64,000 nt of DNA, taken from Pontederia crassipes (taxonomy: Eukaryota > Streptophyta > Magnoliopsida > Commelinales > Pontederiaceae). Under the pieces are notes generated by a model. That model was not told the origin of the DNA. It ran no database searches and was given only the letters and a program-made list of their open reading frames with translations. The translations under genes were made by a program, and so were the position numbers. Shown in pieces: positions 24,398 through 37,100 of the stretch (its first letter is position 1; the number at the start of each line of letters is the position of its first letter). The stretch is from contig CM060187.1 of assembly GCA_030549335.1 (NCBI GenBank), positions 50,984,203-51,048,202 of the forward strand. Reading direction: 5' to 3'.

Positions 24398-26010
24398 TGA
24401 TTAATTGGAGAGGGGGGGGAGGGGGGAGGAGGGACATTCTCCGAATCCTGCAATGTGTTAGGAAATGAGTTAGATCGAGTATGTAGGGAAGAGGCCTTAC
24501 CCTTCTTTTTCATCCCAGCCTTCTTCTTTGAGAAAGTAGAAGAAGGCGGCGTGAAACGAGAAGTGGCCTTCCGACTTCTTCTAGGCTCTGGGCAAGTTTC
24601 GGCCAAAATGTCCTCATCCATTTCCTCCTAGTCCTCCTCCGTATTATCCTCCATGTTACCTCGCTGCGGAGATTTGAAACGTTCTAGGACCTGGGTCACA
24701 AGGTCGTTGTGTGAGTGATCCGATATAGATATAGAAGAAGAAGATGTAGTTTTTAAGATCTAAGCCGGAGGCCCGTCGAGATTGTGAGTAAGATGAGGAG
24801 GAGAAGGTAGAGAGGAAGAGTTAATTTGTTGTTCGCTGGGCATGATTTCCACCGCATGATGCAAAGGCAAGTTACGTTGCGACATCTGGTTAAAGACATC
24901 CACTACCTGACAGGTCACATGATTAGTGTCCGAAGGAAGCAAAGGCGGAGAAATTATACCGTTGTGATGATCAGAGGAGGATACACGTGGATGGCTAGGA
25001 TGAGGAGGCTCTAGGGCGACCGTGCCATCGCCAGGGATCGGCTCAGACAGGTGAACCGACTGACGGCCCAACGATCGGACCGGCTCCCCCAGATATCCAG
25101 CATGACCATTCCCATCAGAGAGGACCGGCGGACGCCGCCGATGGGGAGACACGTTGGATTGCATCCATGTGCCATACAGCAGGACACCATCTTGGCCGAC
25201 CAGCAACATCCCGAATTCGCTCTGCCTCGTCGAACACAGATCTAAAGCATGCCCTATATGTCCACAGTTAAAACAGAATAGAGGAAAATGTTCATATGTA
25301 ACTAATTAGAAGTAACGAGTACCATCTGAAAGTTTAATCCACGTTTCCTGTTTCACTGGAAGAGACAAATCGAGTTCGATACAAACCCTAGCATACCAGA
25401 ATCGTTCACCTCTAGCAGTTTGTTGATCAATTTTCAGTGGTTTGCCAAAGACGCCGACAATGCGTAGGATGGTGTTGGCGTCACCCAGTTCGTATGACAA
25501 TCCAGGTAGTTGAATCCATACCAGAGATGTGGTGAGTGATTCCTCGTCCGGCCTGAAAAAAGCCCTAGCCTGCGAAACATGAAGAAGATTTCCATTAAAT
25601 GATCAAGGACTTTGTGTAAGAACTTTTAACCTTTCTTCCTCGGTCTGGAATTTGACGATGAAGAAATGATTCCCCATATTCGTGATCTGGATCGGCGCCT
25701 CGATTGTCCATAAGGTGGAGAGGCTTTCCTTGAGAGATTCTGGCGAATCCGATGTGAGGATCCTTCCCATGAGCGCGAGCTTGAGATCCGCCGCTCGATG
25801 GGCAACCTCCTCCGCATGGATGACGATATCATCCTTCGATGCGCATTGAATCGCCTGCAGACGTTGTTTGGAGATCTTAGAGGGGCCGGACGGAGCATGA
25901 GAACGTCTTGCTACCTCCAGCCAGCTGCGATTAAGAGAAGGAGTAGGAAGAAGAGGGGGGAGTGGCGCATTAGGGTTTGGGGAAGAGGAAAGGGGCGGAG
26001 GGTTGGGCAT
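24394..26010 (-). pseudogene. LINE A ORF1: RNA-binding (DUF4283-type) protein with CCHC knuckle
   Basis: The start at 26010 gives a Pro-rich leader, then a domain (about 25850-25300) like the DUF4283 domain of plant LINE ORF1 proteins, with WIQLPG-like and RV-rich strands. A CX2CX4HX4C zinc knuckle follows at about 25285-25240 (CFNCGHIGHALDLC). The C-terminal part is Pro/Ser/Lys-rich and ends at 24394, overlapping the ORF2 start by ATGA. The protein should coat the element RNA. Stops near 25600, 25305 and 24628 break the frame. Confidence 0.82.
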
Positions 26011-26232
26011 CGTGCTGAAAAACTCTCTATTTTTTTTTGTTGCGGCACCGATTATTACAGTGACGATGAGACTTCCGTTATTTGATATCCTATGTTTCTC
26101 ATTTATCTTTATTGTTGCTTTGTCATCACTTTTATGAAGTTTTAATCAATTGTTGATCATAGTTATTATGTTTTCGTAGCGTCTTCGGAGAGATCCTCGT
26201 CACGTGACGTTGATCGATTTGAGAGCGTTACA

Positions 26233-26247
26233 GAGAGAGAGAGAGAG
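26233..26247. repeat. (GA)n microsatellite
   Basis: A short GA run directly abuts the gypsy LTR end. It may have obscured the outer target-site duplication. Confidence 0.8.
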
Positions 26248-26701
26248 AATACAAGAAATGAGTCAATGACCGAAACAAACTGTTTCTCTTTTTCGGTAAA
26301 GAACTATTTAATTCCTATGCTGCTAATCTGTTATAGTGACATTGTTGATCTAACATGTAACAGTTTCCAGTGAAGTTTGGTATTCGAATGTCACTCTCAA
26401 AGTAATTTCAATGTAACAACATAAATTAATATTAGTAAATAATTTTAGCTTCTTAATTTGAATAAAAATGAATTAACTAAATAATATTGTTAACTATACA
26501 TAACAATTAACTATCAGAATTTGAAATTTTTTTAAAAAGTGATTAATTGATAAGATCAAGAAAAACGTAATTTTTCCTCTGACCAATAAAAGTCTCACCA
26601 AATGGCGTGAGATAGGGACACAAAGCACGTTAGGACAAAATCTATAGAAAAAGCTTTAGTTCTTATGACACTTTATCTAGGAGTTAACGGCATGCTATTG
26701 C

Positions 26702-27554
26702 TACCCATTAAAATAGGTAGCAAAGTGCTTCCTCCATGACTAGGCGTCCGATCATCATTGGACGGTAGATCATGGATGCACGATTCAAGCATCGGACCAA
26801 GCAACTCGTCAGCAATTTAGGTTTGAAACTTCTTTTTCATCGAAAAGTTCTCTCTCTCTCTCCTCACGCTACTATCGAATTATGGTCTAGCCACCATCAT
26901 CTCGGTTTCATGACTAGCAGCTGATCATAGCTTGCATTTGCTACCCAAAATAACAAGGGCACGAACAAACCTCTAATCCTGGGTTATTTGTCAAATAGGT
27001 TTTTTTTTGTATCCGTGGGCCCTACCGTAATGATGAAGGGATTAGCATTTTTTGTATGTCCGTGGCTGCACTTAGAATAGCGAGTTCATGCATTGGGGTC
27101 ATCTGTTGGATTTGGAGACCTTGGTCCTTTAAAAGTAAGCAAGGATCAGACCGACTCTATCCAACTCAATGAAATTAAAATTTTCAACTCGATTCGATGT
27201 TTTTATCTATTTTTATTTTTAAATTATTTCAATCATATATTTAATTTAAAATTTTAAAAATAAAATAAATTATGAAATAATATTTCAATAATAATTTTTA
27301 TGTCTATAATATGAAAAAAAAAACTGGTCCGATCGATTCGATTAGTCGGATCAAATTGAATTTATTCTCAGATCGGATTCAATCCAATCCATCAACGCCC
27401 TACATCTTGCGTCTCCACGTGAGGAGAGAAAACTCCTAGACCAGAAGCCACTGCTCAACTATAAGATCCAACGCTTGAACCATCTATGTGATCTACCGTT
27501 CAAGGACGATTGAATGTCTGGCGATGTAAAGAATACTACTCATTTTAATGGGTA
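26702..27554. mobile_element. Non-autonomous DNA element with about 95-bp inverted ends
   Basis: The left arm 26702-26798 starts CTACCCATTAAAATAGGTAG. The reverse complement of 27460-27554 starts TTACCCATTAAAATGAGTAG and continues through matching 'gaacggtagatca' and 'ttcaagc.t.gga' blocks. The first 20 bases of the left arm are themselves partly palindromic. The 850-bp interior is AT-rich with no transposase. No clear target-site duplication was seen. Long-TIR MITE or MULE-type is likely. Confidence 0.6.
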
Positions 27555-27649
27555 AGACGTATATTAATTTCATTTATTTACGTTTTCATACAATTAAATT
27601 ATTAAAACTCGTATGATAGCATCATTTTATAGCACGTGAGGCGAGAGCA

Positions 27650-28380
27650 CATTTGAGAAGCTCAGTATTACAAAATTGAGAATTTCCGAAGGATAGTTTC
27701 GGACGGATAAATATTTTTCATAATTTTTAATAAATTTTTTTACGAAAAGAAAAATCCTTTTGAAATACCATCGGTAATTTTCCGACGGCCTCATCCCTCG
27801 ATAATTACCGACAAATCTCAATCTATCGGTAGTTTCGACAGTCCGATTCATCAATAATTAAATTAATAATAAAATTATATATAATATAATATAAAGTTTG
27901 TGTTTGGTATTTTATTATTAATATTTCTAACGTGCCAGACCATCGGAACTACCGACGGATTGAGATTGACATAGTTTCGACGGTCCAAATCGTTAGTAAT
28001 TAAATTAATAATAAAATTATATATTATATAATATAACGCCTATGTTTAGTATTTTATTATTAATATTGTCGATGGTTCGGACTGTCGGTGATTAAATTAA
28101 TAATAAATTTATATATAATGTAATATAACGCATATGTTTAGTATTTTATTATTAATATTTTTACGGTCCCAACCGTCGGTAATTAAATTGATAATAAAGT
28201 TATATACAATATAAAGCCTATGTTTAGTATTTTATTAATATTTCTGACGACCCGGACTTCGGTAGTTCCGATGATCCAGCTCGTTGATAATTAAATTAAT
28301 AATCAAGTTTATATATAATATAATGCCTTTATTTAGTATTTTATTATTAATATTTCTGATGATCTAAACCATCGATAATT
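27650..28380. repeat. Tandem array of about 90-140-bp units with inverted CCGTCGG motifs
   Basis: The AT-rich core 'taattaaattaataataaa...gtttagtattttattattaatatt' starts at about 27855, 27997, 28089, 28180 and 28288 and ends near 28376 (steps of about 142, 92, 91, 108 and 88). Each core is separated by a short GC patch containing gacggtcc, accgtcggtaatt or similar, often in inverted orientation. This layout resembles the subterminal repeats of CACTA elements, but no CACTA tips were found. Confidence 0.75.
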
Positions 28381-30183
28381 CTATTTTCATTTCCTCTTGC
28401 CCTCCCCGTCACTTTTTTACCTCACATCGACTCTCTTCGTCTCTCCCCCTCTCTCACTCCCACTGAACAAAGAAGTCCCTCTCCCTCTTGCACCTCTCCA
28501 TCCGGCGCAATTCTCTCTGGCGAGGCTCTCTCCCTCTCATCGGCTCCCTCTCTTTCTCATGATCTGGCCACGATATAGCTGCCCCTCATCCTCTTCCTCT
28601 CCTGCCCTTGTGATGTGGACACGATCCGAGCTCGCGGTTGGATCGCCTATCACCCCTCTCCCTTTCTCCACCCCCCCATCTAGTCGGCCATGGACTGATT
28701 GAGTGCTAGGCGACTTGGGTCGAGCGTGTTGAAACATAATTTCAACATTGTATTTAATATAAAAATAATTACATAATTAACAATTATCAAAATATATTAA
28801 GATTCAAATAAAGTGATCAAAGTATTTATTGACATATTCATTAATATGAAATGATATGAAATTACATGTGTAGAGACCAAAAACATTATTAGGATAGATG
28901 ACTGTAAGTTTTCACATTCAATTCATTAAGTTTCCTAACTATTCGATACGATTCAATATAATTTTATTATTATGATTCTTTCCGGCTGCCTAGCAGTCGC
29001 GACCCCATATGGTAATAAGAGATCAAAATTACAGACTTTTAAAATAGCTAATAATAAGAGATCAAAATACATCAATTTATTTATTGATCTTGTGGTAAGA
29101 ATTATAAGAAACTGGCTATATTTGACCGTTGCTCTTAATTATTTAGACAAAATGTAGTAGTACATTATCAATATATTGAAGATTGAAAAAATGACACGAT
29201 AATTCAGTTGCATGGCTATTTCTATAAAAACAATTAGCTCAATTGGCTTTTATTTTTTTAATAAGATATATTTGAATTTAAAAGATTATACTTTGTAAAT
29301 GAAACCGATTTTCCCGACGCGACGTGCAATTACTTTTATAGTGGCATGCGTTGACGTATCACTTAATATAACGGAAATTTAATGACGAATTTAACATTTC
29401 AGACGTTTCAAAATTAAAAGAAGTAAGTTTAAATTATAATTCAAATTAAAATGAAAGTTCTAATTTTTTTTTCAATTATATCGAAATAAGTTATCAATAT
29501 TTTTGGCTTAAAAATACATTGATAAAAAAATGAATATTTGACCGTTTTCTAACAAAAAAAATGTATCGCAATTAAAATCTAATAATATTACTATCACTTA
29601 TATAAGCATAATATACTGATGGATGATTTATTTCTCTTATTTTTTTAAACGTTTTTATTGTTTTAAAAATTGTCTTTTAAAAATCATATATGAAATTATT
29701 AGTTCTCGTCGATGTTGGAATCTAATAATTTCGTTAACCAACTGTTTTGGGTGATCTAATATTTTCGTTGAAATGAGAAATAAAATAAATGATGCACGAG
29801 GCCCGAGGTTGGGCTGGGGACAATAGGGCCGGCCTATCAGGTGGCTTTTTGGGCGATACGGCCCTTTTCGTCAGAAGAAATCAAAGAAATTATATTTCGA
29901 TTTCCTTGCGAAAAGAAATCAAACTCCAGCTACTTTAGCCTTACTTAGGTATTGGGTAGTCATTCCAGGTACTTATTATTGCTGTATTGTTATGCCAAAA
30001 CAAGTCGATTGTACAATTTATATATGTTTCAATTTCTTAAGAATATAAGTTTAAAGATTTACATTATTATTATCTAATAGCCAAAGCTTTGGGATAGATG
30101 TTCATCTCATATAATTTAACTTCAAATCTTAATGTGGCCGGAGATAATAAGTTATAATAATATATCAACATTTTTTTACCTTT

Positions 30184-30234
<51 letters not shown>

Positions 30235-30411
30235 CCGAAACTTCAATAAAGAGAGAAAGTGAGTCCGTGGAACAATCGAAACTTACATCGCAACAATTTC
30301 ATTGCCTCATCTTAAACAAGGGAATCACAGCTCCAATGTGTAGTATTAACCAGAACAAAAGTAAGAAAATCAATAATAAAAAAATAGTCTATTGAATGCA
30401 GTGGTAATTAG
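28381..30411. other. Spacer, pyrimidine-rich then AT-rich; no gene supported
   Basis: 28390-28700 is rich in Ser/Pro/Leu codons on the plus strand but has no recognisable domain; its reading frame looks like composition only. The rest is AT-rich. A perfect (TAA/ATA)n microsatellite of about 47 bp lies at 30185-30232. Confidence 0.45.
30185..30232. repeat. (ATA)n microsatellite
   Basis: About 16 uninterrupted trinucleotide units. Confidence 0.95.
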
Positions 30412-33400
30412 TGTAGGAACATAGGCATAAAAAAAGTCATTTCTTCCAAGTAAAAGAAGAAATTCAAATAAGTCCGTTAGGATTTCTGCACGAAAAAATT
30501 ATGCATCGCAAAAATGTGAAAAATAAAAAAGAGAAGGTGATTACAATATAGATTGCTTTTTCTTTGAATTACTAGAGAGTTTATATATACACGCCCAGAT
30601 GATAGAAATTACAGTCCGACCGACTGAGACTCTATATTAATTCAAAAAATATGACACATATCTTGTGATAAAAAAATAAATCAATTCCTTAACAATCTCA
30701 TGATAAGAAAATAAAAATATATATTAGACAAGTTTCCTTTTATTTTGGAGTCTGTAGGAATCCGAACAAGTTTCAAGTTGAAGTAGGATTCGACATTATT
30801 AATAAATCTCCACCTTAAATTAAATTCTCCAATCAGAAATCTACACTTTCTGTTGTTGTCAGTTCCTGTTCTAATTTTGCACATGTGATAACATCCTTGT
30901 AGCTTGATGGCTCTGACGACTCTATCACTTCAGCTACTTGGAATGTATGTACAACCATATCCTAAAAGTCGTAATGCTTAGAGGACCTCCTTGCCTGCGA
31001 ATACGTCTAACAGCTAGACTTGTCATTGCTTATTCTCTTTCCTTGTCTGGTTGTTCAGCTTGATAGATTTTTTGCCCATTCTGAATTGAAGTTAATCCAA
31101 ACTCCACCTGTTTGTTAACACTCTTTTTTGTTGAGTCAACAACATCTGATTTCTGTTCGAGCATAGACATCTCATCAAATATATGTTTCTACTATTAATA
31201 ACCTTGTGCTTCGAAGGAGACCAGATTTAGAAGCTTTTTATACTTGCACCATATCCCACAAAGACTCATTTTTGTCATTAATTTCAGCTTTCCTTCATTA
31301 ACATGATAATAGGCTGGACAATAAAAAAACTTTCAGATTAATATAATCAGCATGATTACCTGATAAAAAAACCTCAATAAGAGTCTTCAAATCGATCGCG
31401 ATTCTAAGACTATGATTGACAAGATAAAATGTTATATTATCAGTCTCAGCTCAAAATGACTTATTTAGACTAGAATTAGAGAGCATGCATCGTGTTCTCT
31501 CCAGAAAAGTTTTATTCATATGTTGCTACACTATTTTGCTACAATGTATTTACGACAGTGCATGTCTCGTAATGCCTTCATCATTGTAGAACTGATCAAA
31601 TTCGGACGAATAGAATTATAAGTCATTATCAGTACGAAAGCACTTCACCTTTTTTGATGTCTGATTCTCCTCCATATTCTTTCACTATTTGAAAAAATCG
31701 AATGCCTCACTTTTGTGTTTCATCATGTCATCATTGAGGAATCATCTATCAAAGATAAAAAGTATTTAGAACCTCCTAGAGATGAAACATAATAGGGGCC
31801 TCAATAGTCAACGTGGATGTAATCGAGTGTTGACTTTGTCTTGTGCACAATTTTATTGAATTGTTGTCATTTTTTGTTAGCGAAGATGCAGTGTTTGCAA
31901 AATTCGATTTCAGACCATCCAGAAGATTGCGCTTGCTAAGAATGTCCGTCCCTTTTTTACTCATATGTTCAAGTCGCACGTGTCACAACTTAAATGTTTC
32001 TGATTCTGATTTGGATGAACTACCTACTGCAATCACGTTAGAAATTACTGTATCTCGTAGTATGTACAAGGACTTTTGTCTGATTCCTCTCATGACTTCA
32101 ACATCACCCTTAGTGATCGTGACAACATCTCCTACAACATTCATCCAACATCCTTTGAATCCAGAACTCATATCATTTTTCTTTAGTTGTGGAACATGAC
32201 GGACTTTTATCAATGTCCTCATTTGATTGTCATGGGTTCTGATATGAATTGAGTCGATTCCAACTATTTTACATGTAGCATCATTGCCCATGATGATGTA
32301 GTCATATATAGGAACATCATGAATCCAGAAGTCAACTTTCTTCCAAACATCTCTGATCAGAGCCATGAGAGCTAAATTGTTATCGTTCTGGTGTGCTACT
32401 GCATCAAACGTGTCCTCCTTCTTCTTCTTGGGTCAGTTATTCTTTTAATGATCAGGTTCTTTGTAGTAGTTGTAGAATTCATTCGGATTGACGTTCTTAT
32501 TCTTCGGCTTACCCTTCTTAGGGTTTGGATGATGCCCCTTGTATGCGGTTGTTATCAACCATGTGACCTGAGTCCCCACAGTCTTGCAAGACGTCCTATG
32601 ACGAAGTTCATGAGTGTGTGAATTCGATGTTACTTCTTATAGAGTAATTGTGTCTCTTTTGATGATAACAGTTGAACAAAATTTTCATTTGACATTAGAA
32701 GAGAGACTAACATAAGTAGGACAACATCTTCATCCTCAATCTTCACATCTAAATTTTATAATTTCATCAACAGAGTATTCATCTGATCAAGATGATCTTT
32801 TAGAGAGGTATCTTCTTGCATGCGGGGGTGAGGAGACATGCTTCAATAGCAACTTGTTGGTCAAAGATTTGATCATCCAGAGACTCTATAGTTTCGATCA
32901 TAGATCAGCCGTCATTTTTTTATCGGCAACTTTGATAATCACCTCTTCTGCCGAACGCAAAAGGATCATAGAATGCGCCTTCTCTTCTTGTGTCGCCAAA
33001 TTTGCGAGATCGACTTTATTTTCATTGCCCTTCGAGTCTTCCTCCTTTAATTTATTCTTCGACACGTTCGCGTGCAGCGCCAGACTCCTTGTTATTTTAT
33101 AAGTGCACGCATAATCTGTCATAAACTAAAACTATTTCGCCATGTAAATTTCTCGATCTTCACATTGTGCAATGTCATCTCTACGTCTGACGGAGAATCA
33201 ACGATGAATCTTCGTTTTGATATTAGGTTTTTAGGATTTTTGCGCGAGAGAAATTATGCATCACAAGAGAGCTTATATACATACTCCCTTTTAAGAAATT
33301 ATAGATAGACTTAGATTCTATATTAATCCAAAAAATAGGACACATATCTAAGAAAATAAATCAATTCCTTAACAACCATTCCTTAAACAAAATATGTTTC
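30412..33400 (-). mobile_element. Ty1/copia relic lacking reverse transcriptase
   Basis: Minus-strand order: LTR-like sequence (about 33374-33190), gag, protease/GAG-pre-integrase, integrase, a short post-integrase piece, a polypurine-like AAGGTGGAGA (about 30806-30815), and an LTR-like repeat (about 30694-30412). The two LTR-like parts share TGTTAAGGAATTGATTTAT and following words. The integrase-to-LTR distance leaves no room for reverse transcriptase and RNase H, so a large internal deletion has occurred. Exact LTR edges are uncertain, and no target-site duplication was found. Confidence 0.7.
31080..33180 (-). pseudogene. Copia gag-integrase remnant
   Basis: The gag part (33180-32630) keeps an EKAHSMILL-like stretch and 'KSLTNKL' words typical of copia gag. 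Residues encoded at 32366-31983 match the protease-to-GAG-pre-integrase link (GIDSIHIRTHD, KVRHVPQLKKN). 31979-31776 has the MRLEHMS...LLDGLKS pre-integrase block. Integrase fragments (YYVSSLGGSKYF and further) extend to about 31130 in shifting frames. Many stops and frameshifts are present. Not functional. Confidence 0.75.
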
Positions 33401-34146
33401 CAATTATTATTATTATTATTATTATTATTATGGATAAAATAATGAAGAACTCCCACATTATTAGAGGCATCAGTGGCACCATCTCACTTTCTTTGTTTTT
33501 TAAATATTGCATTATTTACACGCTAACTCGAAGACCAGAGAAAAGTAGATCGTTGCTTAAGAGAATAATTTTTATAATAATAAAATGAAAGTTGAGCACT
33601 CTTTTGTCATTAAAAAAAAGTTTGAGGACCTTTTTCTCATAAGGAGTGTCGTTAGAGGACAATTTAAAAATAAAACTTTTGTATCAAATATAAGTGTATA
33701 CATTCTTTTAGTGTTTAAATAAAACTTAAATAAGCATCATTAAATTCATAAAAGAATAACTCTTTGGCATATTAACATTATTTAAGAAGATGGATTTAGT
33801 TTATTTTAAATTATAAATATACCCAAGTCCAAATCATATTATATTTTGTATGAAAAGTTAATAAAATATTAAGTTAATGACTTGATATTCTATTATGGAA
33901 TCGATAGGTAACCATTTATTTTTTTATTAAATCATAATAAAGATCATAATTGTATAATTTTAAAACTGATAATTTCTGAAGTTAAAATATAAAATTTAAA
34001 CTGCATCTAATGTCAACCACTCCATCTAATAGTTTAGATACCCAATTCATTCGTAGTCATTGAACAAATAAATTCTTGGATGGTTCAAGAGAACTTTGTG
34101 TCCCTATATTAAGAACTTAAAACACAATATCCTTCGTTGGACAGGA
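33401..34146. other. AT-rich spacer with (ATT)n
   Basis: An (ATT)n run lies at about 33403-33430. The remainder is AT-rich and shows no gene. Confidence 0.5.
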
Positions 34147-34185
34147 ACTTGCGTGTTCTTTTTTTTTTTTTTTGACCAAATGCAC

Positions 34186-37100
34186 TATGCATTGATATGA
34201 TCAAAATAGTTAAGGTTGTCTTGATAAAAGAAATTATGAAGGCCCTGAGGAGGCTCATTCAGCCAAAATACATCATCAGATGTTAATCTACTGAAGTTTG
34301 CAATATAATCTGCTGCACTATTGAGGTGTCTAGGTATATGACGCACTAAAAAAGACTCAAAATTGTTGTTTGTCCCTTTCTATATGTCGACCATAATGTT
34401 CTTTATCCTCCAAAGGCAGTTTGCAGGATAGTTGAAAGCCTTGACGAGATGCGGGGAGTCAGTCTCACAAATGATCTTCCTATGTCCTAGCTCAGCACAC
34501 TTGTCGGCCCCAACCTTCAAAGCCCAAGCTTCGGCAGCCAGAACAGAATGGGAATTTCTCGGAGAGGAACCTGCACAAAGAAAAGCACCATATCTGAACA
34601 TGAAGCCTGCTCCTCCCACCTCCCCTGGACCGGTAAAAGAATTGTCAGTGTTGAGTAGAACCCAACCAGGAGATGGGGGTTTCCACCTGATCCTGATAGG
34701 ATCACATAAGGATGGGCCCTTAGGGTAGTGGATTTGCAAAAACTCCTCAGCATTTGCCTGCACCCAGTACCACACAGTAGAAATAGTGGATGGCTTGGAA
34801 GAGAAAAGAATGTCATTTCTAAATTTCCAGATTCTCCAAAGACCAAAGGAGATGTAGGAGAGTAGTTTAAGTAGAGAATTCTTATTGAGATGGGCACCCT
34901 CATAAATCCAATCACCAGAGGACCAAGAAGATAGGTGAGTAAAAGTTACTGAAAGCTTATTTTGTACAATGGACAGAGGGGGTTTTGATTAGCAGAGAAT
35001 CTCAGGATTCTGTCCTTGGTATGTAAACGGGCACGAGAAAGTTTCCAAAGAAAGAGGTGAATTTTCTCAAGTATGGGGATATTCGAGATCATCTTCCAAC
35101 CCATCCAACCATTACTACCAAGTGTGGCTGGCACAGACCTATGTAGGAACTTCTAAACAGATTTGGCATCAGGATACCAGAAGAACTCGATTTCCATATC
35201 CACTGATCATTCTCGGAATAAGCAGGTAAATGTATAGAGAGAATTAAAGTAGTTAAGTCAAAATCAAAAGCATCCATCATTAAATCGTAATTCCACACAT
35301 TATCAATAATGAAGTCAGAAACCCTCGTATTAGACAGAGGAGAGAGAACATTTACATAAGTGAGTTTTAACGCCAGTGGAGTGCAAAAGAGCCGGATCAT
35401 TCATAACATTAGTTGACCTGCCATTCCCAATGTGTTTTTTTGAAACCAAGCTTAGTGTTATGCAAAGTATTTATGATCATTTTTCAGGACCCAGCCAAAG
35501 ACTGATTGTGGGTAGAGGGTGTCCATGGTTGAATGGAAGAGTACTTGTTCTTGACAAGTTGACACCAAATATTTTCGTGGTTATTTAGTAGGTTTAAGAC
35601 CCGCTATGTTCTAATATGCTCTATGTTTCTAATACCCAGCCCCCCTCTGTTTTTAGAGTTCCGAACCATTGCCCAATTAATCAGATGAGAAGACCTCTTA
35701 TTTCCATCTTATGATCAAAGAAAGGATCTGGCCAACGTTTCCAATGAAGAGATAATACTGGAGGATACATTAATGGATCCCAAGGAAAAGTTAGATAAGG
35801 AGGCCAAGACAAATTTAATGAGCGTAGTCCGGCCAGCTTGATTTAATGTTCTCATCTTCCACCCCGATAATATGGAGGAAGCTCTTTCAGTGATGTAAGA
35901 TTGTTCCTTGAGATTAAGATACTTGTTGGAGATGGGGATTTCAAGGTAAGTAAAAGGGTAAGACCTAATTTTCATGTGCAAGATTGTTTTTAGCTTTTCT
36001 TAACTTCTTAAATTAAATTTGCCAGGCAGATAATTTTCAGATTTGACATAGTTAACCTTTTGATTGGTAAGTGCCCCATATTGCTTAAAGATGTGTAAAA
36101 GTCTTCTGCAATTTGATGTCGTGGCAGTCATGGATATAAGGATATCATCAGCAAAGAGTAGATGACTGAGTGAGAAATTATTGATCTTGAAAAGAATAAT
36201 TTTACCAATGGAGTCATCCTGGTCAAACATGGTAGTGAGAAGTTAGGTAGTTAAGATAAATAGATAGGGTGAAAGAGGGTCACCATGCCTGATTCCTTTG
36301 TAGTTTTTGAAGGGTGGGGACATTGAGATGTTTATGCAGTAAGAGAAAATAGGAGATGTGATACACATCTTAATCCAATCCCGAAAGATGATTGGGAAAT
36401 TCATCTGTTGTAGTGCCTCCAGGATAGAATCCCAGGAGATTCTATCGGTGTAATAATAGAACTGAGGGAGCTCGTATCTTATGTAGGATTGATCGTGTCC
36501 TTGTAAATCAAACATGGCTACTCCAATATCCTAATCTGATTCTGCAGACCTTGCACATGGGTACCTCTGATCATGCACCCTTAATTTTAAACATCCAAAG
36601 CCCTAGGAGGAAACTTAGGAACTTTAAATACGAACATTTTTTATTTGAACACCCTCAAGCCAAAAATATTGTCCAGAGGGCATGGGAGCAATGTCACAAC
36701 TCAAACCTCGATAGGACCATCCCTAATGCTCTAAGAGAAATTAAATAGAAAATCTTACACTGAAAAAAACATGACTTTGGCAGTTTAGAGCACAGGGCAA
36801 AAATAGCACAACAAAAAATCATAACAACTTGAAGATAGAGATGCAAAGGAATCCTTAAAGATTAGATTTCTCTATAATAAACATGTGGCTTATTTAAGAC
36901 AAATCACTTTAAAATGGTGGAGTAAATCTAGAGTTGCATGGTTAAAGGATGGGGATAAGAACTCTAGGTTCTTTCACCTAACCACTGTGACCAGACATAA
37001 AAAAATATTATTAACTCCATTGAGGATGGTCAGGGTACTTCATTTACTACTGATGGCGATATCCTTAGAACTTTCATTAAGCACTATTCTAAACTATGGG

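Larger units (their letters stand above)
20025..26066 (-). mobile_element. Near-full-length L1-type LINE with RNase H (LINE A, 6.0 kb)
   Basis: The element reads on the minus strand: a 56-base leader, ORF1 (from 26010), ORF2, and an 8-A tail at about 20023-20030. The flanks carry a 17-base target-site duplication, TGAGACTTCC(A/G)TTATTT, at 20009-20024 and 26067-26083 (within a base or two). The duplication shows insertion by target-primed reverse transcription into the gypsy 3' LTR. ORF1 meets ORF2 through an overlapping ATGA. Only a handful of stops and frameshifts plus a 281-bp tandem duplication are visible, so this copy is younger than its gypsy host. Confidence 0.9.
10915..26232 (+). mobile_element. 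Decayed Ty3/gypsy chromovirus with nested insertions
   Basis: The element runs from TGTAGTACCC (10915; the working 5' LTR start is 11482) to a 3' LTR end ...GTTACA at 26232. Order: truncated 5' LTR, gag knuckle remnant, protease, reverse transcriptase, RNase H, integrase and chromodomain, then a polypurine tract (aaggggg, 16401) and a 3' LTR starting TGTAATACCC at 16414. A C-terminal chromodomain after integrase marks the chromovirus group, and Tekay/Del is the likely clade. The 3' LTR is interrupted by a TG...CA element (16428-18252) and a LINE (20025-26066). No target-site duplication is preserved at the outer ends. The coding part is heavily stop-ridden, so the element is dead. Confidence 0.85.
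16414..26232 (+). repeat. Gypsy 3' LTR, split by two insertions
   Basis: LTR sequence is present at 16414-16427, 18253-20024 and 26067-26232, and ends in GTTACA, the complement of the TGTAAT-type start. Removing the two insertions gives an LTR of about 1.94 kb. The 18253-19640 part matches the 5' LTR, including the TATA box (18361) and the palindrome cluster. The end is followed by a short (GA)n run at 26233-26247. Confidence 0.8.

Noticed and set aside
28397..28702. Ser/Pro/Leu-rich 101-codon ORF
   Set aside because: It reflects pyrimidine-rich DNA; no motif, no splice context and no homology could be recognised.
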